Positions 1 through 14,778 of a DNA stretch of 64,000 nt are shown one piece after another. The translations under genes and the position numbers were made by a program. Below the pieces are notes generated by a model. That model was given only the letters and a program-made list of their open reading frames with translations. It searched no databases and was not told the DNA's origin. The DNA comes from Hypomesus transpacificus (lineage: Eukaryota > Chordata > Actinopteri > Osmeriformes > Osmeridae): assembly GCF_021917145.1 (NCBI RefSeq), contig NW_025813703.1, positions 186,001 to 250,000 on the forward strand. The letters are read 5' to 3'. Numbering within the stretch: the stretch's first letter is position 1; every line of letters begins with the position of its first letter.

Positions 1-32
1 CCTGTTCTTGTGGTCCTCTCCGGTTCCTGAAG

Positions 33-2703
33 GTTCCATAACCCAGCTAAGGAGCCCAGTCTGGACTATGATGTGATCCTGCCAGTTGACGATGATGTCC
101 AGTTGTCAGTGGTTCAGTACCGCAACAAACTCTATGAGGTAAAATTGCAGAGTCATTGTCAGAAATATTCATCTATCAAACATTGCACAGTCAGTCGGTG
201 AACAAGTTTAAGAAAGCTTTATTGCTTGCGGCCGGCCCATAAGGAGACAAAACATCACACCACTTTGTGCTACAAGTTTGTCCGCTAGCATGTTGTGCTA
301 GCTAGCTATTTAAGCAGCCCCACTCTTTACAGTCATTGGTTAAGACCAAGGCATGCAAATGTTCCATGGCTCTTCTTCATTGGCTCCTTGCGTAGACCTG
401 GTGCGCGTGTGTGCGTGCGTGTTTGAGTGTGTGTGTGTGTGTGCCTTTTGACCCCTGTAAGCTTGACCACATGATTCACCCAACACAGATAAGGCCAGAC
501 ATCTTTTATGGCCTTTCCAGTAAGAGAGAGTGGTCAGCCCAGGTCACCTTGTTTATATATGCCTCATGTTACCCAAAGTTCAGATTTGGGGGTAGGCCTC
601 TCTCTACACACAAGGCATGCTGAACACAGAATCATTCTTATACAGGATAAATGTGTTACATCTTCAATTTCTCCAACAGTCATAGTCCTTACTGGTATAT
701 AGCAAGATTGTACATGTTAGACCTGTTTTTTCAGATGATCGACAAGGACGCTCAGTCTTAGTTGAATCACATACAAGTGGCTTTATTCTTTTCAACACAG
801 GTTATACACACTGGGTATTTCGCGCATGGAAAGGCCAACAGTTGCATCAGCACAAGCTTCCTTTATACTCATAAAAAGTCCGCCCCTTTCTAAATATAGA
901 TGTGTTGCAAGATAACCTGTTGTTACATGTCAATTTTCCTCTCTGCTTCTTGTCAATATTTTATATGCCAAGGCGGCCTGACATTTAATTCAAGTCCTAA
1001 TGTCCTCATTTGTTTATAGGATAGATCCCTTAAGTTTCTTATTTTTTTGGTTATCAGTCATAACCAGGCCTCCAAAGTCTGGAGCAGAGTTCAGGGTATG
1101 AACATTTGTTCCATAACTTTCCATTTAGATGGATACTATATTTTCCCCACATCAATCCTTCTCTCAAGGATCTCTCCCAGGTCAACCTGGGTCACAGAAA
1201 GGCAGACATGGATTATTAAAAGGCAGTCGTGAATTATCTAAGGGCGGTCTAAATTCTCTAGGGACAGTCATACAGTTTTCCGTTGTAACATACAGCATCT
1301 ATAAATGTTTTACTAATCTAATCTAAATTCACTTCCCTTAATGTTTTGTCCTTTGAAAAGATGATTCTAGAAAAGAGGACCAGCAGAAGGATGCCAGCCC
1401 AGTCACGGCAGAGGGAGAAAATCAGCTCTGGAACAGATTCTGGGTCGGGTTTTGATTGTGATAGTGGAGACCACGGCAAGGACATGCCCAACAGGGAGGA
1501 CAATCGTGCAAAGGATCCAGTCTTAGTGAATGGGGATGGAGGCGGGGACAATGGCAGCAAACTAGCCCATAGTGGGGCAGACCAACTGGCTATAAAGACA
1601 ACCATCTCCAAACCCACCCTGACACATGCACCCAAGCAGTCTACTGAGGAGGGGGCCAGCCCTGCTTCCAGCCCCATCATGGGCAAGACCACCTATAACC
1701 CAATCACACATGCTCCCAGTGAGTAGAAATCCACACATACCCACACAAATGAATGCATGTTTGCCAAAAATATAAATAATAACTAGTCAGACAGACGTGC
1801 TTATCTAATTTCCTCCTCCTATGTCTTTGGTTGTTCAGATGGTTTTGTGAGAAGTCCTTGTGGGCCACCTCACTATTACCGATCTGTAGCGGCTGGAAGA
1901 AAACTGGTGCGGCAGACTAGCAGTGAAAATGTAACAGTATCTTCAACAGAGGGCACCAATGCCACCGTTGTAAGTAGCATAGGGTATAGTCATTCATTCC
2001 AAAATCCATCTGCACTCGTTTTTGGTGACCTTGAACACCGATGATAGGTTCTGCCTGCTGCAGAACATAATGTTCAGTTAGAGTGTAATCTGAAACGTTC
2101 CTGATGAAGTGTCATTTTGGTTTGGAAGTCTATGGAGCAGATTCTGCACCGTGGGCGCTCTGCACCTGTGGCTCGTACCCACTCCTTCTCACTAGCCCAG
2201 TCGCATCCTCAGAACAACCCTCTGGTCCGCAGAGATGAGCCCTCTGTGTCTTCTGGGATATGTGTCACCTCTGCTCGTCTGGTGAGTCCCTAGTCGTTAT
2301 GCGAACCTTTCACACACGTCCCTCTGTTTTAGAACGGAGCCTGCGTGCCTGAAAGCGAGATCTCAGTAGATACCAGTTGATCACGTTGTCATTGATTCTT
2401 ATCATTGGAATTCCTGTCAAGGAACATTTGTTTTGCCCCTGACTCTTAGTCTTTGTAAGTTTGTGACATCCAATGTGACTACAAAATGTCTTTTGTACTT
2501 TTGTTTAGAACCATCGCTCACAGTCTCAAACCCGTGAGGCACGGCCCCCACCCAGGTTCAGTAAGAAGGTCTTCCAGGGACACTCAAACATAGCAGCTGC
2601 AGGAGATCCCCGGGCTAAACTGGGCAGCTACTCTCAGGCCTATGGAACCATAAACAAAACAGAGCTGGACAACCTACTCCGAACACGACCCAGCCACCAC
2701 TAA
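33..2703 (+). CDS. mapk15: MAPK15 (ERK7/8) C-terminal part, gene continues left of window
   Basis: Seen: five spliced segments, 33-138, 1361-1718, 1839-1969, 2129-2281 and 2509-2703 (stop TAA), with consistent phase. The first segment starts with RFHNPAKEPSLDYDV and runs into VQLSVVQYRNKLYEMILE, which matches the end of the kinase core and start of the tail in MAPK15 (human VQLSVPEYRSRVYQMILE). The last exon has LGSYSQAYGTINKTEL, matching the human tail motif GGYSQAYGT. Known: MAPK15 is an atypical MAP kinase of cilia, basal bodies and autophagy; its long disordered tail controls localisation and turnover. The catalytic domain, including the TEY loop, lies outside the window. The tail here is low-complexity, Ser/Pro/Arg-rich and poorly conserved. 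The 1.2-kb intron 139-1360 holds nothing I can name. An AATAAA at 3153 probably ends the transcript. The identification rests on the two conserved ends. Confidence 0.88.
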
Positions 2704-3160
2704 CCTGCTCCAGACCCAACCTGCCCATTGGTGCCCTGCCGTGGAATGGACACACACACACACACCAATGACCTAAAACATCAATGCAGCAGGAATGGAG
2801 TGGGTGCTATCAGGGCCAATCAGCTTGTGCAGCACTTGATGGGCCACAGTAGACTATGGAGAGAAGAGAATGAACTTGGAAGAGTATGTGTATGTCTTCA
2901 TGATTTCTTATATTTAAAATGTTAGCCTGTGATTTAGAAACAAGAACAAGTCCATCGTAGAATATGTACATTTTCTATTAGGAGTATGACAGTTCATAAT
3001 AACTGCAATTACAGAGTGAAGTGGGTACAACATGGAAGTATATAAGCAATCATCAAAAATCTATTTACAAAACAGTGCAATAAGCATGGAAATACTTATT
3101 GAGGGAAAGAAGCCTTAACGTTCTTTATATTTTGAGACATAGTCAGTTTAATAATAAACA
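2704..3160 (+). other. mapk15: mapk15 3' UTR with polyadenylation signal
   Basis: Non-coding sequence after the mapk15 stop. It has a short CA run near 2752-2764 and an AATAAA hexamer at 3153-3158. No other gene is seen before the grina promoter about 150 bp later. Confidence 0.6.
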
Positions 3161-3284
3161 TAATACAGGATATGTGAAAGTTTCTTTTTTCATGACCGTA
3201 CACCAATCCAAACAAAGGTTTTTGGTGTACTCAACGTTTCGTACGGTTTTCTATGAGTTTTTCATTAATTAAAACGGTGGATTC

Positions 3285-3479
3285 CCGAATATCACATGAC
3301 CGTTGTCTGAGATGACGTCATCGTTCTCTGTAACCCTTGTCACTTGCTTCACTGAGACGCCGTTGAGCGTGTATCAGCAGTGGTCATCTCGAAAGCGAAA
3401 TCCAAATCAAGAAGGAATATTTTCTCTCAGTTAATAAAACAATCGAGTTTCTTGGCGTCAAGAGAAGTCAAATTCAGCG
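3285..3479 (+). promoter_or_regulatory. grina: Likely grina promoter and 5' non-coding exon
   Basis: Seen: a full palindromic CRE, TGACGTCA, at 3313-3320; an E-box-like TCACATGAC at about 3293-3301; then a segment ending CAGCG|GTAAGC at 3479/3480, a good 5' splice site. The next acceptor on this strand that fits is CTCTGCAG at 9408, 28 bp before the grina ATG, so this would be a non-coding first exon with a 5.9-kb intron. Inference: the true transcription start is not visible, and the exon's 5' limit is a guess. Confidence 0.5.
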
Positions 3480-6400
3480 GTAAGCTTGCTAGACATATGT
3501 ATGTATGTATGTATATATTTTTTGTAAATATATACATAATGTTGACATTTGTGTTAGTAAGCTACTGGTAGCTAGCCTAGCGGTTGCACTCACATACTAG
3601 ATATATAACGCTACTGTAGTGGTATGCATACCATGGCCGGGGCTAGGCTATATGGTTAAAAATCGACATAGACAAACCATATTGATCACACTGAGACCAT
3701 TTTTTAATTAATTTTCTAGTCCTAGAAGAAACAGTTGACAGATAATATTTTGTTTGGAAACATTTTGTTAATGTTTCCAAAACGTAATCGCTGGCAGTTT
3801 ATTGTGGGCTAGCTTTGAAGATTAGCAGCCGAGCTAGCTATCCATTAGTGACAGTCAGCGTAGCAGCATAACCTAGATTCACTCGAAAGACAGCGACCAT
3901 TAAAACATTTGTTCAACAACCCTCTAGCTACAAATTTCTATAGTTCGCAATGAATTAATATTGTTTCACGCGAATGGTTACAAATTGGTTGAATCGCTTG
4001 AATAAGTAAGCTATGTAGTTAAATTGTTTAAATAGCAAAAACACGTTGGCCTATTGCATCCATCACTTTCAGTTTCAGAACAACCTGGTGCGATTAGCAT
4101 GTTGAACTGGAAAGCGGATATTCTTGTTTAGCTAAACGGTAGTTTAATGTAGACATTATTTTTCATATAAGCTGAAACTAGACCAGTAATTTAGCACTAC
4201 CTAAAAACTTAACTGCTACATGTATTAGTATATTTTGGCAGTGAACACACATACTGAAATGTTCTTCTAAAGAGCAGTTTGGTTGACAGGTGTCGTAGTC
4301 AAATATCAAACGATAATTTCAAGCTGTTGCATGTTAATGAGGATCATTGTTATCATGCAAAACGGCAACACTTCTATATGTGCGAGAAATACTGCTTTGT
4401 TGTCGCGCAGATGGCCTACTCAGCATTAGGGCCTACCTGGTGTGATGGGTATAAGCAAGTCTGTTTCAGAGGTAGATTGTACGCTCGAGCCTACTGATTC
4501 TATGGAGAACATCAGTCGCGTATGCCTAGTATTGTGCCTTTTACATTCATCCTCAAATATGTTACGAGCAACTTAATTCTCTGCTGAACAAGGTAAAATG
4601 TTTTGCCTGTCAGAGACCGTATCATACTTACTACTTTAGAGTATAATATTGTTTCATGGTCACGGATGATGCGGTTTGCGATGGTGGAAACGGATCCATC
4701 TCTGTTCACCTAAACTTACCTTAATGCCTCTGTACATGACGTTTGGTAAAGTTTTAGTTTTTGTAGGCTTTTAAAGGGGACTATACTTTAAATAAATAAG
4801 ATAATTACATTTGAGTGCCCCTCTCTAATTTGTATGTGGTTTTGAAGCTGATCCATGTATTACACAATCTCTATAGGAAGTAATGGAAAGAACTGTTGGG
4901 CTCACTTTAGGTTAATAAGTATGTTAAGATAGCAGTCTGGAAAGAGCTGAGCATGCCTCTTCTTTGTATTTTTAAAAATATTTTTCAATTAGTAGTGTGT
5001 ACTTATGAGTTTTGTCATGAAACCAGGGTTGTTGGGAAGGTACATTTCCTTAAGTGTGTTGAAATGATTTTGTTTGTTTTTTAAAGAGTTCCCCCTTCAA
5101 GTTGATTGCTTGTGAAGCAGGTTTGGATTGTGGTGTGTGTGCATTGGTGCTCAGCCTCTAGGTGAGCTGTCCGCAGTTTATATGGCTGGAGTTGCTGCTG
5201 ACACCGCATGTCATTATGAAAACATCCTGTTGGACTGTGCTGCATGAGGCAGAAAGGCTGAGTACTGTGCCCATCTGCAGCAGTATTCTCAGCCATTTTT
5301 GTGGATCATAGTTTTAGTTCTATCCTCAGTGAAGGCAATATCCTTTTGCGATAAGAATTCTCTATCATATCTGTTGGCTATAGCCCACAACCAAGACCTA
5401 GAATAACAATCGGGGCTTCCGTGTTCCATTGTCATTTGTCTTCTGTACTGCTCCATAGTGGTGCAACCAGCAGCTTAATTTACTTCCACAACTAAGCCCT
5501 CAGTTGCCTTTGCCACAGTTTGTGCTCCTATGTTGTTCAGTCATGCACACAGTGTGTTCTACATACTGGTTTGTATACATACAAAACCAGCTATGTGGCC
5601 TATAGTCAGTAGGTAGTGATAGACAGTGTGTCACCAATCCCTGGCCCTCAACAGTAATTCCCACAATGAGATGTGAGCTGGAGTCATGGGTAGCAGAGTA
5701 TCTCCATCCACACTAGGCTCTGTGTCTCTCCTAAGAGGATTGCAAAACTCTCCTCGTCTCAACCCCTTACAAAACCTGAGAAAGACAGGGCTGCTAGCTG
5801 GCCAGCATTCCTACTGTGTTGTAACTTTCTGTTGAAAGGTACTCGTGGATTTAAATGTCAGGTCTAGAGATAAGTGCATAAACGTTGGCGGGGTAAAATG
5901 TTTTTGTATTCGATTTAGTATTTTATTGTAAATGGTACAAGTTGTGTCTCAGTGCCGAGAAGCTAGGCCTAAATGTTGAATGCCTTAATGTTGCCTGACT
6001 TGGTTTCAATTCCAAAGGTTAAAGTTGTGAGCGTAGTAGACTGTAGGCTTGGTGATGTGCCTAATTTGTTTGTGGAAAAACTGGAGCTGAACTCAATGTT
6101 TGTTGTGACTACATTTCACCATTTGGTCTGGATACTAGGTTGGTTTCATACCTGTCTGTTTGGTGTGTTCTTTGAAACCTATTAAGACATTAGATTTCTT
6201 ATTTCTCTTTTAGACTTTTTATATTGTGTAGCTCTGTGTCGGTAATATATTTGACATTTAGTATATTGCATAGAACACAGACTAGTATTTTTTTATAGAC
6301 CTGATTTTCCAAACGTTAAACAAAAGAACTACGCTACTTCTGGAAATGAAATCCAGCATGGAAACTTTACTCAGTAAAATATTCTCAATTTCCAGAACTG

Positions 6401-7785
6401 ACTCCTCTTTTATGATGTGTCACAGAGGTTAAGGGCTCCAGGTTAAGTTATTCCCCTAGTTGCGTTTAGCAAGACACAGGCTAATTCTATATTTACTGTT
6501 CAACCTAGTGGTGTTCTGTTGTTGTTATCAATGACTGTTGGCTGTCTGTAGCCATAGTTGAAAGTGGTTATCTCTGGATTTATGGACCGGACCTTCAGTG
6601 TGAGAACTTATACCTACAGTTCAAACTCTGCTAAAATAATCATGTTGCCGATATGGAAGTGTACATTTAATGAATTGGGACTGATCTGGAAGGAGGTGAC
6701 TGAGAAAATGACTCAGCATTTTCTTAAAATATAATTGGGTCACATGGTTCAACTCTTGATATGGTTAGGCTTATCACATGGTTTCCTCTGAGGTTATGAT
6801 GTCACATATTATCTAAACCCAGGCAAACTCCTCCCCTCTGGTCTGGTATCTTAAGCTGCTTCTAATTTGATTTGGTGTGTTTGTGCAGTGTGTGTGTGTG
6901 TGCTTCTCAGTCAGTGTTTTACAGAGACGGAGGGAGGCTGAGAGAAATTATGGATGTATTGTTTGGAGATAGTTTGGGTTTGAAAGGTTGGATGAGCAAC
7001 AGTGCAATGTGATATGTAGAGAGTGCAGCACATGTTGCAACAGGTGCTGGAAGCACTACAAACCTCTTTGTCCATTTAGCCTACAAAAGTGACTTAAACT
7101 ACAGTTTGAAGATTAAACTTCCTGGAGGTCGTACTGTTGGAAGCCAGACTGGAAATACTTCTGCCCTAAAACCAACCTTTTTACAAGCTTCATTTACTTG
7201 AGTTGTGCTATATGTCATAGGGCCTATGAAAAGGAAAGTGCCAAGTGACGACATATAATGGAGGTGGTAGCCTTTCCACATTTCTAAATATATGGTCCCT
7301 GTTGCAACAGTTGAACAAGCTGGCTTAAAATAAAATGGGCTGCTGAAGTCGATGGATCAAAGTTATGATTTGCTCAGCTGACAATACAAAGTCAGACAAA
7401 ATAGATCCGACCGACTGACAAAAGTGACACACTACGCACTTACAACATCGTCAGTCTCTGTAGAGTGATACAGATACTCTCAAGTGGTGGAAGGGTCATT
7501 CATTACGTTTTCTTTCCAGTACTGAGCCACCTGGCAAAGAAGTATCTTTGTGTGCTTCTAAGAGGGTTTTCAGTGGTATCATTGTACTAGTGTTCTTACA
7601 CAACTTGTGAAAGAACTTAACTACAGAGCTACACACAAGTAACGATTAAATGTCATTTGTTGACATGTTCAGATCAGTAAATAAATAAACTACTTTTTCA
7701 GAGCAAGTAGTCCAGTTTATATCATGTTGACATTCATTGTTTTTTCCACAGATACAGTTGTGAAACAGGAAAGGAGAACATGTAT

Positions 7786-7786
7786 A

Positions 7787-7831
<45 letters not shown>

Positions 7832-7832
7832 C
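7786..7832. repeat. Compound (GT)n(AT)n microsatellite
   Basis: A run of about 13 GT repeats passes directly into about 9 AT repeats and then a short ACAC tail. It lies in the probable first intron of grina. Open frames across it on both strands are only threonine/histidine or valine/tyrosine runs. Confidence 0.9.
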
Positions 7833-8633
7833 ACACCTACACAACTTTGCAAATAACAAACATATATATTTTTGCAAGAAAGTATGTATATAAAAAACAA
7901 ATAATTTATTTACATTTTGATATTTGCATAACTGTATTCTCAAACAGGTAGAACCTTAATATGCACATTTTTTTAGGTCAACGTCACAAACAGTTTGATT
8001 TATAAGACCATCTCACATGTAGTTGGCTTACAACTGAGCATTTAACCCACACAAACAATTTCGAGATATATCTGTATTCAGCCCTAAAATATAGACATAT
8101 TACTTTTGGTCCATATTGCCCAGCCGTAACATGGATGAAGCTCAGGCTTTCACAAATTGACAGCAGCATTTTATTTTCCGTGGTTATTTTAATGAGAAAA
8201 ACTTTTAACTGTATAGTTATATGGATTAAACATAGCTTTGATGCAACTAAATTGCATCAAAGATATATAGAAATTGAATTAATCCAGTTTCTTGAAGAAT
8301 CAACTTAGCCCTAAATCATAGCCACTAACCAGGCCCTATGCATTTGCCTGTAATGGACACTGACAGGATCACAGCACACAGGGATTGTCTGGCTGTAGAA
8401 GTGGGACAGCATGTTACATCACTCTTACGGTTATTTAATGTGGCCAGCAGAGAGAGAGACACAGAGAGAGAAAGATGGCCAGAGGGAGGCACCACCACCT
8501 GCATCCATGACAACCCTCAGCTTTGCTGCAGGAAAGCTTTTAGGTTTAACAGAGTTTCCAGGAACCTAGGCAGGATTGTGTCTCTTACCTTCTAGTGAGA
8601 CCCAGCATGCTACCATTGGGTAGATCTTTGTGT

Positions 8634-9238
8634 AGTATGGGTGCAACGGTGTACACACACACACCCAAAAGCTAAAAGCACAAATAGCTGGTCATATATT
8701 GTGTTTTTAGTTTTTAACACCTAGAGTTTACTTTTTGAAAAATGTGTTGAAAGGAACTCGTTATTTTGACAAGCTTAACATTTTAATCGTAACTGAGAAC
8801 TGAGATTACCATAGTCTACAGTACAAATTCCCATGTAAATGAAACTAAATGCACTTCATACAGCAGTTATTAAATGTAATGTCATAATTTTAACTACCCT
8901 GGAATATTAGCTAGAAATATGAATCGTATTCAGGCTACATGTTTGAATGACAGAACTTGTCAGGATGGATGGATGTCAGGTGGATGAGCGATTAGGGAAT
9001 CTTAAATTGCTAGTAATCTTAAATTGCCAGTTCAATTTCCGGCCGTGCCAAATGACGTTGTGTCCTTGGGCAAGGCACTTCACCCTACTTGCTTCGGGGG
9101 AATGTCCCTGTACTTACTGTAAGTCACTCTGGATAAGAGCGTCTGCTAAATGACTAAATGTAAACGTAAACTTGTACAAGGGAACCCCTGCGACATCTGC
9201 AGAGAGTTGTAACGAATGTATACCATCACACCCCTATT
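8634..9238. mobile_element. Possible old TIR element carrying a nested SINE
   Basis: The left edge (GGGTGCAACGGTGTACAC, near 8638) and the right edge (near 9205-9235, ending CACACCCCTATTAT) look like diverged inverted copies of a GGGGTG(T/C)AAC-type end, similar to the clearer element at 55802-56148. The SINE at 8970-9172 would be a later insertion. Divergence is high and no target duplication is clear, so this is tentative. Confidence 0.3.
8970..9172 (+). mobile_element. tRNA-derived SINE, degraded copy
   Basis: The right two thirds match the other copies in this window at 14884-15065 and 27094-27272: a GTGCCAAATGACGTTGTGTC block, GGGCAAGGCACTTCACCC, GGGGGAATGTCCCTGTACTT, and the tail TCTGGATAAGAGCGTCTGCT ending in an ATGTAA motif. 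The tRNA-like head is badly eroded and contains a small internal duplication (ATCTTAAATTGC twice). Confidence 0.8.
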
Positions 9239-9361
9239 ATGTACATATAGAAGCAGTCTGAAGACAATTTATGTTGATGTGTGCATGTCTGTTTAAATAG
9301 TCCCTATTGAAACCAAACAGTTCCAACATCACCTGACAGCTGGTAAGTATCATAGTCCTGA

Positions 9362-12089
<2,728 letters not shown>

Positions 12090-12833
12090 GGACCCTCCTC
12101 TGTGGGACAGGAGAGGCAATGTGCAAAAAAAATACCTCTCGTGTATGGAAATGATGCCCCCCCCCCTCTGTCAGTCATATTGTGTTGTTTCTCCACTTCT
12201 TGACATTCCCTCTCACCCTCCTACTTTCATCGCCCTGAACGTGGACAGATTAGGATGGCAGAGGCTTCTTCTGCGCTGCCGGTCTTTCACCAAATCCAGC
12301 CACAAGGGGCACGTTGTAATACATTGGTTTCATATCCCGTGAAGGTTGTTTGTTGCTGTGAAAGAACTTAAGCCCATTTTTATTTGGTACATGCCCTTTT
12401 CCCCTCTGCTCGACAGAGGGACTGCTAACTTTTAACTTATTTTACTGGGAGAGATGACTGTCTACAGTCATTTCAAACATCTCTTACTTTTAATATGAAA
12501 ACCTTAAACCTCTCCTGACCCCTGTGTACATGTTTCTCTCCCTACTTGATCTGGCACATGTAATTGCATGGCAACTCTAAAACCCAGCTAAGAATTCTGT
12601 AGAACACCACAAGGATATCTTTCCTAGCCTGCTTCCTACATAGCTGTAAAAGGTTTAGTGTAGTATTGTATATGGTAAGTTCAATAACCCAATCTCTAGG
12701 CATGCTGGAGTATGTACCGCTGTGATGCTTGATGGAAACAGTGCTCTGACATTACGGCAACACTAACACTCAAATGACCATGAAGGAAACAAAGGTTGGA
12801 TGTATGAAAACATATGCATATATACATATATAC

Positions 12834-12886
<53 letters not shown>

Positions 12887-13820
12887 TGTGTATATATATA
12901 TACACACACACAGTATATATTCCTTCTGTTTAGATCCTTGCTTCGTTTGGTTTTCATCCCCTTCTTCCTTTTTTGAACGAAGCAGAGCTTTGTGATTGAT
13001 AGGCCTAAGCTAAAGGTAGAATGTTTCATTTAGTCTTTTTTCTTTCACCTTCTGTTTGGTTTCAGTCTTTCTGTAAAGTAAACTTTAGTGTTGTGTTTTT
13101 CCCATTATGAGTAATGTGAAATGTGGAAGTATTGGAATTTATTATTACTTTTTTTACAGAGTTGTAATAGATATAACTAGCTGCTTTTTTGTGTGAAGTT
13201 GGTGAACAACAGGCTTGAAGGACACAGTAGCATACTTTGTTATTGAGCTGTTTATGGAAGTTGCTGTAGAGTTGCTGCTTTTAAGGTGATTTTGGAAGGA
13301 AGTTTGACATTCTTCTTCTGAAGAGGACTGTTGTGAAGGATTTTTGTGCGGCTCCCTCAAACACAGTGCCCAAAGAAAGTGTAAATATTGAGAATGTAAA
13401 AGTTGATGGGAGAATCAAATGGGTAAATAACACTCCTGAAACCTCTTTGAAAAGTGATATTGATGTGCAAAGTCTAAATTATTCAAAAAATGATTTCAAC
13501 CACCAGTGCATGACCCCTGTCCATCTTCTGCATGCTGTGTGTTAAATGCACACAGGGCATTAGTTGTTTCCTGATAGACAAAATGCTGATTTGAGGTAGT
13601 ATATTGTGTTGCAGAGCTGTTTAATTCATTATAATTTAACGTTTGTGTTTGTATCTAACTAAATGTGTATGTGTATATAAAATGCCTCAGTGGTTTCACA
13701 TGTATAGAGTAATGTTGGGCTTGTAGGTCTGTTTGCACTGTATATTTGCATTAAATTGAACTGGAATTGATTTCCTCTACACTGTTTGCTTTTCATTAAA
13801 ATTAATACAACTGAAAATTG
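12090..13820 (+). other. grina: grina 3' UTR
   Basis: Non-coding sequence of about 1.7 kb with no frame worth calling. It contains a TA/TG microsatellite at 12823-12911 and ATTAAA hexamers at 13750-13755 and 13795-13800, after which the syce1 promoter follows within about 200 bp. Confidence 0.6.
12823..12911. repeat. (TA)n/(TG)n compound microsatellite
   Basis: TA-rich dinucleotide tract with TG/CA interruptions inside the grina 3' UTR. The open frames through it on both strands are Tyr/Ile alternations and are not genes. Confidence 0.9.
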
Positions 13821-13919
13821 TCCTTTGCCACATGTTCACCTTTTATTTCTCTGGGGAAAATTTCCTTTCGCGAGCTTCGCTGGTTTCTATGGAAAATGCT
13901 TACTACGAGACAATGTAAT

Positions 13920-14033
13920 TTCTGCATGGCGAGCGTGAGACCGTTTTGGCGCCGTTAATAAGAGTACGTTAGTACTAGCAGCTATTAACGCTCAACCTAA
14001 ATTAGGGTTAACTACTGTCAAACCAGTCTAAAT
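13920..14033 (+). promoter_or_regulatory. syce1: syce1 promoter region with E2F-type site
   Basis: An E2F consensus-like TTTTGGCGCC lies at 13944-13953, about 80 bp before the syce1 ATG, in an otherwise AT-rich stretch between the grina polyadenylation signals and syce1. No TATA box is evident. Known: E2F6-containing repressors silence meiotic genes in somatic mammalian cells. Its relevance here is inference. Confidence 0.45.
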
Positions 14034-14747
14034 ATGAGTTTTTCGTCAGGTAAGACATAATAACAATGTAGGTATCTTTTCAAATGTTAGTCTACTACTG
14101 TAGCAAGTTATCATACTTCTGTAGCACTTGCTATTGTACAGTAGCCTTCTAACCAAGACACAGTAGGCATAGCTACTGTATGCAACACATTACGTTAGCA
14201 CATATGCTGTTATTCATTTAAATGTTTTAACAGGTTCGTCCTTTAACATTGAGGATATTATGAAACCTCCCATGATTGAAGGTAGTATATTTGACAACAT
14301 TTATCTTGCCACTTGGAAAAAACACATATTGCTCCTTACAGCTTCAATCTAATTGGTTTTCTGACTCCACACAGGTGCTGATGGAAAACCTAAAGTTGAG
14401 CAGCTAATGACCAAACTCAGAATGCTGCAACAAGGTAAGATCTTGAAACAATTTGTCAGAACATTTCTTCAATATGTATTCTTTATTCCATTGCAAATTT
14501 AAATATTCTCGAGAACTCAACAAAAGCCACAAAAACACATGGCAGTCCTGGCAATAGGCTATGATGATGACACATAGCTAGTTAGAATTATCATCAAGTA
14601 GCCTAATCAACTGGTATTTTATGTTCATGTGAAATGCCATGCACGGGTGTTTTTGCCTCTCTCAAAGGAAATAGGGTTCTGGAGGATGAGTTAAAGGAGG
14701 CCCAGTCAACCAACGATTCCCTGCAACTGGAGCTGGACAGTGGTATG

Positions 14748-14778
<31 letters not shown>

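Noticed and set aside
200-1300. Possible LTR-type fossil in the mapk15 intron
   Set aside because: Only AATAAA-like hexamers on the minus strand near 218 and 786 hint at it; no ends, target duplication or coding region could be recognised.
1318-1692. 124-codon minus-strand open frame
   Set aside because: Antisense of the mapk15 tail exon at 1361-1718; no recognisable domain.
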